Shown here: piece by piece, positions 1-7,028 of the stretch
Position numbering within the stretch: position 1 is the stretch's first letter
Layout of the letters: the number at the start of each line of letters is the position of its first letter
NCBI GenBank assembly: GCA_944392285.1
Contig: CALXWF010000122.1
Coordinates: 1 to 8,851, forward strand
DNA: 8,851 nucleotides
Source of the DNA: an uncultured Alphaproteobacteria bacterium
GTDB lineage: Bacteria; Pseudomonadota; Alphaproteobacteria; RF32; CAG-239
Direction: 5' to 3'
Position numbers and translations under genes: made by a program
Notes under the pieces: model-generated
Told to the model about the DNA's origin: nothing
The model's database searches: none
What the model saw: only the letters and a program-made list of their open reading frames with translations

Positions 1-1
1 A

Positions 2-1699
2 TATCAGGCTTGCTGTCCGTTTCATAATGAAAAAACTCCGTCTTTTACCGTTAATGAGGCGAAAGGTTTTTATCATTGTTTCGGCTGCGGGGCGCATGGT
101 GATATCATTAAATTTGAGATGGAGGCCAATAATCTGCCGTTTATTGAGGCGGTGGAAAAATTGGCCGCCAAAGCCGGTATGCAACTGCCGAAACTCACCC
201 ATGAGCATAAAGAAGAAGCCGAAAAAAAGGCCTCCCTTTATGATATTATGGAAATGGCCGTTAAATTTTATGAAAAAAATCTGCGCCTGCGTGAGGGGCA
301 GAAAGCCTTGGAATATTTGTATCATCGCGGTTTTAACGATGAAATTATTACCAAGTTTCGTTTAGGATATGCGCCGGCCAACAACGGTTTGCTTGCTTTG
401 TTGCGTTCCAAAGGCGTCAGCGAGGCCGATATGTCGGATTTGGGCTTGGTTTCTTTGGCGGAGAAAAATACCAGTAAGCGGACTTTTGACTTTTTTCGGG
501 ATCGGGTCATTATTCCGATTTTTGATAAACGCGGACGGCCGATTGCTTTCGGTGGGCGTATTATGGGGGACGGACAACCAAAATATCTTAATTCGCCGGA
601 AACGCCAATTTTTAATAAAAGGCGCGTGCTCTATAATATGAATAATGCACGCGATAAGGCCTATGCTGCCAGAAATTTGATTGTTTGCGAGGGCTATATG
701 GACGTGATTGCCCTTGATAAATATGGCTTTGGTTATGCGGTGGCTCCGCTCGGGACGGCCCTGACCGAAGATCAAATTGAAGAGGCTTGGAAAGTTTGTG
801 AAGAGCCGGTTCTGTGTTTTGACGGTGACAATGCCGGTATTCGGGCGGCTGTTCGTTCGGTTGACCGGGGGTTGCCGATTTTGAAACCCGGATATTCTTT
901 ACGTTATGCATTTTTGCCCGATAAAATGGATCCTGATGAATTTTTGAAAGCCAAGGGGTCTGATGAGTTTTTAAAAATTTTGTCAGAGACCGTGCCGCTT
1001 AAAGATTTGCTCTGGCGCAAAAATATTGAGGGCAGGGCTGTCGATACGCCGGAACAAAAAGCCTTAATCGAAAAGAATATTCGCGAAGAAGTGGCTAAAA
1101 TTCAAAATGAAACCATTCGCGGCTATTATGTGCAAGAAATGCAAGATAAAATTTATCATGAGCTTGGCAGAGGTTCCAGAACACCTAAAAAAAATAATAA
1201 TTTTAATAAAAAACAAGATGTTCGCGTTTTGCCCAAACCCAAAACCAATATTAATGACAATGTCGGACGTTTTATTGTTTCCGGTTTGTTGTTTTATCCG
1301 CCGCTTATCGGTGAGTATGAAGAGCGATTGTCTGCTTTGGAAATACGCAATGCGGATATGCGCCGCCTGCTTGATTGTATGATTGAGGCTTACAGAGAAA
1401 ACGAACAGCTTGATTTTGCCTCTATGTATGCATTGCTGAAAGATAAAGGTTTATCTAAAGAAATGGCCGCGCTTTGGGAATTGGCCGTCTTTAAGCAGCA
1501 AAAGCCTGAAATTTATAAAATTCGAGCCGATATTGATACAAAAATTCTTGAAGAACAGCTTTTGCAGCTTGAAACGGAAATAAAAGAATGTTTGAGCCAA
1601 ATAGAGGCCTCCGAGTCGTTTCCTGAAGAGCTGTATAAACGCTATGAATCCTTGAAAAGTGAAAAAGAAGCATTACTTAATACACAACATTTAGATTAA
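2..1699 (+). CDS. dnaG: DNA primase DnaG, 5'-truncated by window edge
   Basis: Synthesises RNA primers for the replication fork with DnaB helicase. The reading frame is open from base 2, so an ATG at 119 is internal and not the start. The 565 visible residues begin inside the N-terminal zinc-binding domain: C5-x2-H8 (CPFHNEKTPSF) and C26-x2-C29 (YHCFGCGAHGD). By comparison with E. coli DnaG about 36 residues are missing, giving a normal full length near 600. The catalytic core follows, with a TOPRIM domain: the glutamate of LIVCEGYMDV (E230), the acidic pair of CFDGDNAG (D274, D276) and PDKMDPDEF near 316-324. The C-terminal part (about 400-565) is helical and charged, as expected for the DnaB-binding region, and diverges more, as is usual. 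The next gene is rpoD, the common order in proteobacteria. Identification is secure; only the start is unseen. Confidence 0.97.
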   Translation, partial: YQACCPFHNEKTPSFTVNEAKGFYHCFGCGAHGDIIKFEMEANNLPFIEAVEKLAAKAGMQLPKLTHEHKEEAEKKASLYDIMEMAVKFYEKNLRLREGQKALEYLYHRGFNDEIITKFRLGYAPANNGLLALLRSKGVSEADMSDLGLVSLAEKNTSKRTFDFFRDRVIIPIFDKRGRPIAFGGRIMGDGQPKYLNSPETPIFNKRRVLYNMNNARDKAYAARNLIVCEGYMDVIALDKYGFGYAVAPLGTALTEDQIEEAWKVCEEPVLCFDGDNAGIRAAVRSVDRGLPILKPGYSLRYAFLPDKMDPDEFLKAKGSDEFLKILSETVPLKDLLWRKNIEGRAVDTPEQKALIEKNIREEVAKIQNETIRGYYVQEMQDKIYHELGRGSRTPKKNNNFNKKQDVRVLPKPKTNINDNVGRFIVSGLLFYPPLIGEYEERLSALEIRNADMRRLLDCMIEAYRENEQLDFASMYALLKDKGLSKEMAALWELAVFKQQKPEIYKIRADIDTKILEEQLLQLETEIKECLSQIEASESFPEELYKRYESLKSEKEALLNTQHLD

Positions 1700-1768
1700 C
1701 TCATTTTTGTAAGGCCTTGAAATGAGCCGTTTCCTTGCGGGAATCGGCGGCGCTTGTATATTTAGTTG

Positions 1769-1797
1769 TTGACAAAAGCAAATTAAATATTTACAAG
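1769..1797 (+). promoter_or_regulatory. Likely sigma-70 promoter of rpoD
   Basis: In the 148-bp dnaG-rpoD gap there is a perfect -35 box TTGACA (1769-1774). After a 17-bp spacer comes TACAAG (1792-1797), which matches the -10 consensus at 4 of 6 positions. The expected start would be near 1804, leaving a leader of about 45 nt that ends in the ribosome-binding site AAGGAA (1837-1842), 5 nt before the rpoD ATG. This suggests rpoD can be transcribed independently of dnaG. The -10 is imperfect, so the exact start is uncertain. Confidence 0.55.
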
Positions 1798-1847
1798 TTG
1801 CAAAGCTAGCAATTTTTAGAAAAAATCGATTTTTTTAAGGAATACTT

Positions 1848-3917
1848 ATGTCCGATACTGAAAATCCCGATATTTATGACGGCGGCACGATTGATGCGCC
1901 GTTAATTGATTCTTTGGGCAGTGCCGTTAAGCGCCTGATTGACAGAGGTAAAGCTCGCGGCTATATTACGGTTGAAGAACTTAATAAGGCTTTGCCCCCA
2001 GAAAGAGAATCCTCCGAAAATATTGAAGATATTATGACCGAAATTTCTGACATGGGAATTACGTTGATTTCCGAGTCGGAAGCGGACAGTTTTGAGCCCG
2101 AAGTCATTGAAGACGAAGAAGATATTGACGAAAGCGGCAATTTTGATGAAAAAGAGCTTGGGCGCAGCGATGATCCGGTTCGTATGTATCTTAAAGAAAT
2201 GGGGACGGTTGAACTCTTGTCACGCGAGGGTGAAATCGCCATTGCCAAACGTATTGAGGCCGGAAAAACCGTTATGATTGACGGCTTGTGCGAAAGCCCG
2301 ATGACCATTAAGGCTATTGCCGGTTGGCGTGATGATTTGTTAAACGGCTCTATGCAGTTGCGTGATATCATTGATTTGGAAATGATGTATGGCGATGATG
2401 TCGCCGATATGGCTCTGGAAGAAGATGATGCCGCGCCTGAAGATGATTTGGAAAGAGTTGCCGAAGAGCTTGATAAAAAAGATCTTGATGACTTGGATGA
2501 TGACCTGGCTGATGATATTGAACTTGAGGCCGGTGTTAATGATGAAGTTGAAGAAGATGAAGAACCTGATGAAATCGGCGAAGAAGGGGATGAACATGAT
2601 GAGGCCGGCAGCGAAGATGAGGATGATGATGCCGCTGCCGGACGTTCTTCTGCCTCGGTTTCTGCAATGGAAGAGGCTCTGAAAGAGCCGGTTCTTGAGA
2701 TTTTGACCAAGATTTCAAGTTATTATGATGATTTGAAAAAAATTCAAAATCAGCGTGTGGCTGCCGTTATTGCCGGAAAAGCCATCAGCGCTTCGGTTGA
2801 GAAAAAATATTTGCAAATTAAACGTGAGCTGGTTGAGTTGATGAGCTCCATTCATCTGAATGCGGCCAGAATCGACCAACTGGTTGAACAGCTTAATGAT
2901 TTGAATAAGCGTTTGATGGGGCTTGAAGGCAAAATGTTGCGTTATGCCTTGTCTTGCAAAATTAAACGTGAAGACTTTTTGGACGCTTATCAAAAGTCAG
3001 AGCTTGACCCGCATTGGGTAGAAAATATTTCTCATAAAAAAGACAAACATTGGGCCGCTTTTGTTGAAAAATACGGCAAAGAAGTTTCCGAACTGCGCGA
3101 CAGTGTGGCTCAGATGGCTCAGGAATGCGGTTTGCCGATTAGTGAATATCGCCGTATGGTTGATACGATTAAAAAAGGTGAACGCGAAGCTGAGCGCGCC
3201 AAAAAAGAAATGATTGAGCCTAACTTGCGCTTGGTTATTTCAATTGCCAAAAAATATACCAATCGCGGTTTGCAATTCTTGGATTTGATTCAAGAAGGAA
3301 ACATCGGTCTGATGAAGGCGGTTGATAAATTTGAATATCGCCGCGGCTATAAGTTTTCTACTTATGCAACTTGGTGGATCAGACAAGCCATTACACGTTC
3401 CATTGCCGATCAGGCGCGCACCATTCGTATTCCGGTTCATATGATTGAAACCATTAACAAATTGGTTCGCACCTCGCGTCAGATGCTCTCTGAAATGGGA
3501 CGTGAGCCGGTACCTGAAGAATTGGCCGCGCGTTTGTCCATGCCTTTGGAAAAAGTGCGCAAGGTTATGAAAATTGCTAAAGAGCCGGTTTCTTTGGAGG
3601 CTCCGGTCGGTGATGAAGAAGATTCTTCGCTGGGTGATTTTATTGCCGATGAAAGCGCTTTACAGCCTTTGGATTCCGCAATTCATTCAAATTTGAAAGA
3701 AACTTGTACCAAGATTTTGTCTTCTTTGACACCGCGTGAAGAACGCGTCTTGCGTATGCGCTTTGGTATCGGTATGAATACCGACCATACCTTGGAAGAA
3801 GTCGGACAGCAATTTAACGTTACGCGTGAGCGTATTCGTCAGATTGAGGCCAAAGCTTTGCGCAAGCTCAAACATCCGAGCCGTTCTCGCAAGTTAAGAA
3901 GCTTTTTGGATCAATAA
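1848..3917 (+). CDS. rpoD: RNA polymerase primary sigma factor RpoD (sigma-70)
   Basis: Housekeeping sigma factor that directs RNA polymerase to -35/-10 promoters. The 689 residues show the group 1 layout. Region 1.1 is at about 10-80 and region 1.2 starts at DDPVRMYLKEMG (108-119). The non-conserved region (about 140-440) contains a very acidic stretch at 183-261. Region 2 runs from NLRLVISIAKKYTNRG through FSTYATWWIRQAITR (459-517); its YATWWIR segment contacts the -10 element. Region 3 is at about 537-610. Region 4 has a helix-turn-helix in TLEEVGQQFNVTRERIRQIE (648-667). The region 2-4 sequence is of alphaproteobacterial type. The ATG has a good AAGGAA site 5 nt upstream. The acidic stretch is encoded by GAT/GAA-rich DNA (about 2395-2630), which creates long meaningless open frames on the other strand. 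A strong terminator follows the stop. Confidence 0.98.
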   Translation: MSDTENPDIYDGGTIDAPLIDSLGSAVKRLIDRGKARGYITVEELNKALPPERESSENIEDIMTEISDMGITLISESEADSFEPEVIEDEEDIDESGNFDEKELGRSDDPVRMYLKEMGTVELLSREGEIAIAKRIEAGKTVMIDGLCESPMTIKAIAGWRDDLLNGSMQLRDIIDLEMMYGDDVADMALEEDDAAPEDDLERVAEELDKKDLDDLDDDLADDIELEAGVNDEVEEDEEPDEIGEEGDEHDEAGSEDEDDDAAAGRSSASVSAMEEALKEPVLEILTKISSYYDDLKKIQNQRVAAVIAGKAISASVEKKYLQIKRELVELMSSIHLNAARIDQLVEQLNDLNKRLMGLEGKMLRYALSCKIKREDFLDAYQKSELDPHWVENISHKKDKHWAAFVEKYGKEVSELRDSVAQMAQECGLPISEYRRMVDTIKKGEREAERAKKEMIEPNLRLVISIAKKYTNRGLQFLDLIQEGNIGLMKAVDKFEYRRGYKFSTYATWWIRQAITRSIADQARTIRIPVHMIETINKLVRTSRQMLSEMGREPVPEELAARLSMPLEKVRKVMKIAKEPVSLEAPVGDEEDSSLGDFIADESALQPLDSAIHSNLKETCTKILSSLTPREERVLRMRFGIGMNTDHTLEEVGQQFNVTRERIRQIEAKALRKLKHPSRSRKLRSFLDQ

Positions 3918-3936
3918 AAGTTTATTGGTGCAAAAT

Positions 3937-3970
3937 AAAAGCTCCGTTGCCTGGCAGCGGAGCTTTTTTT
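3937..3970. terminator. Bidirectional intrinsic terminator between rpoD and the DXS-like gene
   Basis: The arms 3937-3950 and 3954-3967 form a 14-bp stem with one G-U pair around a CTG triloop; the core is GCTCCG paired with CGGAGC. On the + strand the stem runs into a T tract (3964-3970), terminating rpoD. On the minus strand the opposite side gives TTTTATTTTG after the stem, suitable for terminating the convergent gene whose stop codon lies 15 nt away. Stem strength and tails on both sides make this a confident call. Confidence 0.93.
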
Positions 3971-3981
3971 GTTTTGCAGGT

Positions 3982-5733
3982 TTATTTTATGTTTAAGATA
4001 TCTGCCGTAATTTGTTCCGGCGTTAAGTGATATCTGTGATAAAGCTCTTTAAGCGGCGTGCGGTCGGTAAATTCTTTCTTGGCGCCGAAGTTTAAGACTT
4101 TTATCTTATCGGCTCCGTAAAAACGCGCAATTTTTTCACCAAAGCCGCCGTCAAGTTCGCCGTCTTCTAATGTGACGACAATTTGGTGGTCTTGTTTTAA
4201 GCTATTTAAAAGCTTCGTATCCAAGCCACTGATGTAGCGCGGGTTTATCAATGAGGCGTTAATGCCGTGTTCTTTGAGTTTGGCTATTGTTTGGCGGCCG
4301 AGCGTCAAAAAGCTGCCGAGTGCCAAAACCGCCACGTCTTTGCCATGTTCAACAATCTCAAATTTGTTGAGCTCATCGTAATTTGCTTTTATCGGGGCAG
4401 GGGCATAAACAACCTCTGTCGGGACGCGGATGACCACGGGGTGTGCGGTTTGCTCCACTCCCCAGTCAAGCATCGACAGATATTCTTCTTTGGTGGTCGG
4501 GGCCAAATAAACAATATTTGGAATATTGCTGATTAAGGGAATGTCAAAACAGCCCAAGTGAGTGGCATCCATAGATGAAATGGCTCCGGAGAAGACCAAA
4601 ATAACAGCCGGATTGTTGTTAATGGCCAAATCTTGCGAGAGTTGGTCATAGGCTCTTTGGATAAAAGAGCTCCAAACGCAAAAGACAGGTTTGCATCCGG
4701 CTTTGGCTAAGCCTGATGACATGGCAACGGCTTGTTCTTCGGCAATGCCGACATCAACATAATTGCGACCGAGAGCTTTTCTTCTTTCCGGGGAGAGGCC
4801 GACGGCACCGGGGGTTCCGGCAGCTAAGACAACAACGCTCGGGTCTTGTTTTATTTTTTGATGCAAGAAATTAAAGGTAATATCGCCGTAGTTTTCTTGC
4901 TCTTCGAAAGAAACGGTTACTTGACCTCTGTTAATATCAAAAGGCAAGTTCCAGTGCCAGGTTTCTTTATCGGTTTCGGCAAATTTGTAGCCTTTGCCTT
5001 TGAGGGTGTGTATATGAATAACCGTGGGTTTTTTTGTATCTTTTATTTGAGAGAGAGAATTAATCAAAGTTTGAATGTTGTTTCCGTTTTCAACATAGTG
5101 ATAGTCAAATCCCATGGCTTTAAATAAATTCAGTTCGGCTTGGCCTTCGGTTTGGCGCAAAAGACGCAAATTGGTATATAAACCGCCGTGGTTTTCGGCA
5201 ATAGACATTTCATTATCGTTGACAATGATAATGATGTTGCTGTTTAGGGCGGCTGCATTGTTTAGACCTTCAAAAGCTTCACCGCCGCTTAAGGAGCCGT
5301 CGCCGATGAGGGCAATAACGTTATGGTTTTCACCTTTTAAGTCACGTGCTTTGGCTAAGCCGCAAGCCAGACTGACGGAGGTTGACGTGTGGCCGACAAC
5401 AAAATGGTCATGCTCGCTTTCGGCCGGATTGGTGTAGCCGGAAATTTTTTGCATTCCTTCATCGGTTAAAAAGCCGTCTTGGCGTCCGGTTAAGAGTTTG
5501 TGCGGATAGCATTGGTGAGAAACATCAAAAACAATTTTATCTTTCGGAGAGTTAAAAACATAGTGCAGGGCAATGGTGGTTTCCACAATTCCCAAATTGG
5601 GGCCGACATGACCGCCGATTTTGCTGTCGCGGTTCAAAATTGCCGCGCGGATTTCTTCTGCCAAAGTTTCAAGCTCAGAAACATTAAGCTTTTTAACATC
5701 TTGCGGGTTTTTGATATGGTTTAGATAGGTCAT
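3982..5733 (-). CDS. DXS-family thiamine-diphosphate transketolase (1-deoxyxylulose-5-phosphate synthase-like)
   Basis: Thiamine diphosphate (ThDP) enzyme of the 1-deoxy-D-xylulose-5-phosphate synthase (DXS) family; true DXS joins pyruvate and glyceraldehyde-3-phosphate in the MEP isoprenoid pathway. Visible in its 583 residues: the N-terminal GGHVGPNLG with H42, DVSHQCYPHKLLTGR (70-84), the ThDP/Mg motif GDGSLSGG to NDNEMSI (144-178), KGKGYKFAE (245-253), the catalytic glutamate in GIAEEQAV (E332), QRAYDQ (359-364), THLGCFD (391-397) and a C-terminal transketolase domain. It is shorter than usual DXS (about 620-640). The family's DRAG motif reads FSGA here and PRGN reads VPTE, so two arginines thought to bind substrate phosphate are absent. 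DGHD near 214 is also replaced. No isoprenoid gene (ispA, xseB) is adjacent. It could be a divergent DXS or a related enzyme with another acceptor, so I give no symbol. The ATG has AGGAG 6 nt upstream. Confidence 0.85.
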   Translation of the reverse strand: MTYLNHIKNPQDVKKLNVSELETLAEEIRAAILNRDSKIGGHVGPNLGIVETTIALHYVFNSPKDKIVFDVSHQCYPHKLLTGRQDGFLTDEGMQKISGYTNPAESEHDHFVVGHTSTSVSLACGLAKARDLKGENHNVIALIGDGSLSGGEAFEGLNNAAALNSNIIIIVNDNEMSIAENHGGLYTNLRLLRQTEGQAELNLFKAMGFDYHYVENGNNIQTLINSLSQIKDTKKPTVIHIHTLKGKGYKFAETDKETWHWNLPFDINRGQVTVSFEEQENYGDITFNFLHQKIKQDPSVVVLAAGTPGAVGLSPERRKALGRNYVDVGIAEEQAVAMSSGLAKAGCKPVFCVWSSFIQRAYDQLSQDLAINNNPAVILVFSGAISSMDATHLGCFDIPLISNIPNIVYLAPTTKEEYLSMLDWGVEQTAHPVVIRVPTEVVYAPAPIKANYDELNKFEIVEHGKDVAVLALGSFLTLGRQTIAKLKEHGINASLINPRYISGLDTKLLNSLKQDHQIVVTLEDGELDGGFGEKIARFYGADKIKVLNFGAKKEFTDRTPLKELYHRYHLTPEQITADILNIK

Positions 5734-5777
5734 TTTTTTCTCCTAAAACGGTGTCACAAGAATCGTAAATTATGACT

Positions 5778-5808
5778 ATCATAAGATTTTGAGGTTACTC
5801 TAAGTCAA
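5778..5808 (-). promoter_or_regulatory. Possible promoter of the DXS-like gene
   Basis: On the minus strand TTGACT (5808-5803) precedes TATGAT (5783-5778). Each matches its consensus at five of six positions, but the spacer is 19 bp, at the long end of what sigma-70 accepts. A start near 5771 would give a leader of about 38 nt ending in AGGAG (5744-5740) before the start codon. I saw no thiamine riboswitch (THI-box) elements between the promoter and the gene. Confidence 0.4.
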
Positions 5809-5841
5809 GTCTTTTTTTTATTGGTGTGAAGATTGTTGCCG

Positions 5842-5869
5842 TTGCTTTTTGTAAAACTGCTGTTATAAA
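5842..5869 (+). promoter_or_regulatory. Likely extended -10 promoter of the SIMPL-PPase unit
   Basis: TATAAA (5864-5869) is preceded by TG one base upstream (5861-5862), the extended -10 arrangement. A weak -35, TTGCTT (5842-5847), lies 16 bp upstream. The start would be near 5876, with a leader of about 40 nt carrying the ribosome-binding site AAAGGAA (5904-5910). It is back to back with the proposed promoter of the minus-strand gene in the same 183-bp divergent region, which holds nothing else I can recognise. Confidence 0.5.
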
Positions 5870-5916
5870 TATTCATAATAAGATTCAATAAAACTTGCTA
5901 AAGAAAGGAATTTGTT

Positions 5917-6633
5917 ATGAAAAAAGTTATTTCGGCTGCCGTGTTGGCAACGGGTATTGCTTTGGGCGGTTTTTTCCCGGGCTATTATTACTATATGTCA
6001 AATCATGATAATAATACGGTTACCGTCAAAGGTTTGGCAGAAATGGAGGTTGCGGCCGATTTGGCTTTTTGGAAAATAAAATTTAAAACCACGGGTAATG
6101 ATTTGCAGGCTTGCAACCAGAAAATGGCACAAGATTTGGCCGAGATTGAAGCCTTTTTACAAAAGCAAGGGATTGAAAAAGACGAGATTTTTATCGGCCG
6201 AATTAACACCAATGATATTAAAACCAACCCTTATCGGGCGGCCGGGGTTGAAGATTCTCGTTATATTTTAGACCAGACTTTAACGGTTCGTACCCTGAAG
6301 GTTGATTTGGTTGAAACAGCTCTGAGCAAAATCAGCGATTTGGTGGCCAAAGGGGTAATTTTTGACAATCAGGAATATTCGTCTCCGGCATCTTATTTGT
6401 TTACGGGGCTTAATAAGATAAAGCCGCAAATGCTTGAAACAGCTACAAAAAATGCTAAAGAGGCGGCGGAGCAATTTGCCAAGAGTTCCGGCAGCAAAGT
6501 TGGGAAAATTAAGAGTGCCAATCAGGGCGTCTTTTCCATTTTGCCCAGAGAGCAAATTCCCGGAAGTTCTGAAAGTGAACAGATTAATAAAACGGTTCGG
6601 GTTGTTGCAACCATTGTTTATTATCTGGAGTAG
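5917..6633 (+). CDS. SIMPL (DUF541) domain protein, membrane-anchored
   Basis: The 238 residues fit the SIMPL/DUF541 family of envelope proteins (E. coli YggE is a known relative). Their biochemical role is poorly defined; some are linked to oxidative or membrane stress. The N-terminus is MKK plus a hydrophobic segment (about 4-26) with no obvious signal peptidase site, so I infer an N-terminal anchor with the domain in the periplasm. The next part, VTVKGLAEMEVAADLAFWKI (35-54), is the typical first strand of the domain. Family-typical features follow: an amphipathic helix with QACNQKMAQDLAEIEAFL, a central YILDQTLTVRT strand, the helix LETATKNAKEAAEQFAKSSG, and the closing strand VRVVATIVYYLE. 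The start has AAAGGAA 6 nt upstream. The stop is 23 nt before the next gene in the same direction, so the two are probably cotranscribed. Confidence 0.85.
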   Translation: MKKVISAAVLATGIALGGFFPGYYYYMSNHDNNTVTVKGLAEMEVAADLAFWKIKFKTTGNDLQACNQKMAQDLAEIEAFLQKQGIEKDEIFIGRINTNDIKTNPYRAAGVEDSRYILDQTLTVRTLKVDLVETALSKISDLVAKGVIFDNQEYSSPASYLFTGLNKIKPQMLETATKNAKEAAEQFAKSSGSKVGKIKSANQGVFSILPREQIPGSSESEQINKTVRVVATIVYYLE

Positions 6634-6656
6634 TATTGTAATAAGGAAAAGAGAAA

Positions 6657-6995
6657 ATGTTGGCTGCGCAAAATTATATCGGCAAAAAGGTGAAAATATT
6701 GGTTGATAGGGCTTTGGGCAGTCAACATCCTAAGCACGGCTTTATTTATGAAGTGAATTATGGTTTTGTTCCGGGCACAATTTCCGGTGACGGAGAAGAG
6801 CTTGATGCCTATGTGCTTAATGTCAGCCAACCGATGGCTGAATTTGAAGGCGTTTGTATCGGGGTCGTACATCGTACGAATGATGATGACGATAAATTAA
6901 TTCTCGCGCCGGAAGGCACAAATTTATCTGATGCGGAAATTGAGGCGCAAATTGCTTTTCAAGAAAAATGGTTTAAGCATATTCTCCTGCGTTAA
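6657..6995 (+). CDS. Small inorganic pyrophosphatase-like protein
   Basis: The 112 residues resemble the soluble family I inorganic pyrophosphatase fold, which hydrolyses pyrophosphate to phosphate with Mg2+. Visible matches are VDR (16-18), YEVNYGFVPGTISGDGEELDAYVL (31-54) and HRTNDDDDKLILAP (72-85). These correspond to the canonical YxxxYGY, DGDPxDV and DxKLxAVP blocks. The protein is much shorter than E. coli Ppa (about 175). The N-terminal strand with E20, K29 and E31 is absent, D67 of the DGDPxD block is E47 here, and the D97 position appears not to be acidic. It may be a mini-PPase with altered activity or a different phosphohydrolase. Similar short proteins are annotated as inorganic diphosphatase in other bacteria, to my knowledge. 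An AAGGA site lies 9 nt upstream. The last codons form part of the terminator stem. Confidence 0.75.
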   Translation: MLAAQNYIGKKVKILVDRALGSQHPKHGFIYEVNYGFVPGTISGDGEELDAYVLNVSQPMAEFEGVCIGVVHRTNDDDDKLILAPEGTNLSDAEIEAQIAFQEKWFKHILLR

Positions 6996-7009
6996 GAGAA
7001 TATGCTTTT
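6975..7009 (+). terminator. Intrinsic terminator overlapping the end of the PPase-like gene
   Basis: A perfect 12-bp stem pairs 6975-6986 with 6996-7007 (AAGCATATTCTC and its complement) around a 9-nt loop. It runs into TTTT (7006-7009), with further T-rich sequence at 7020-7037. The left arm codes for the protein's last residues and the TAA stop (6993-6995) sits in the loop. It ends the SIMPL-PPase transcript. For the convergent gene on the minus strand the tail after the stem is only weakly T-rich, so termination from that side is less certain. Confidence 0.85.
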
Positions 7010-7028
7010 CCATTTAATTGTTTTTATT

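Noticed and set aside
119..121. ATG at 119 as the dnaG start
   Set aside because: The frame is open upstream to base 2 and encodes the conserved zinc-binding motifs, so this Met is internal.
1726..1748. Hairpin between dnaG and rpoD as a dnaG terminator
   Set aside because: A 9-bp stem with one mismatch around a 5-nt loop, but no T tract follows; dnaG may read through into rpoD.
1961..2710. A 249-codon minus-strand open frame opposite rpoD
   Set aside because: It is very Ser-rich because it is the complement of the GAT/GAA-rich acidic stretch of rpoD; no family resemblance and no convincing translation signals.
5734..5916. Thiamine (TPP) riboswitch in front of the DXS-like gene
   Set aside because: The leader is only about 40 nt by the proposed promoter, and no CTGAGA-type THI-box core was found on the minus strand.
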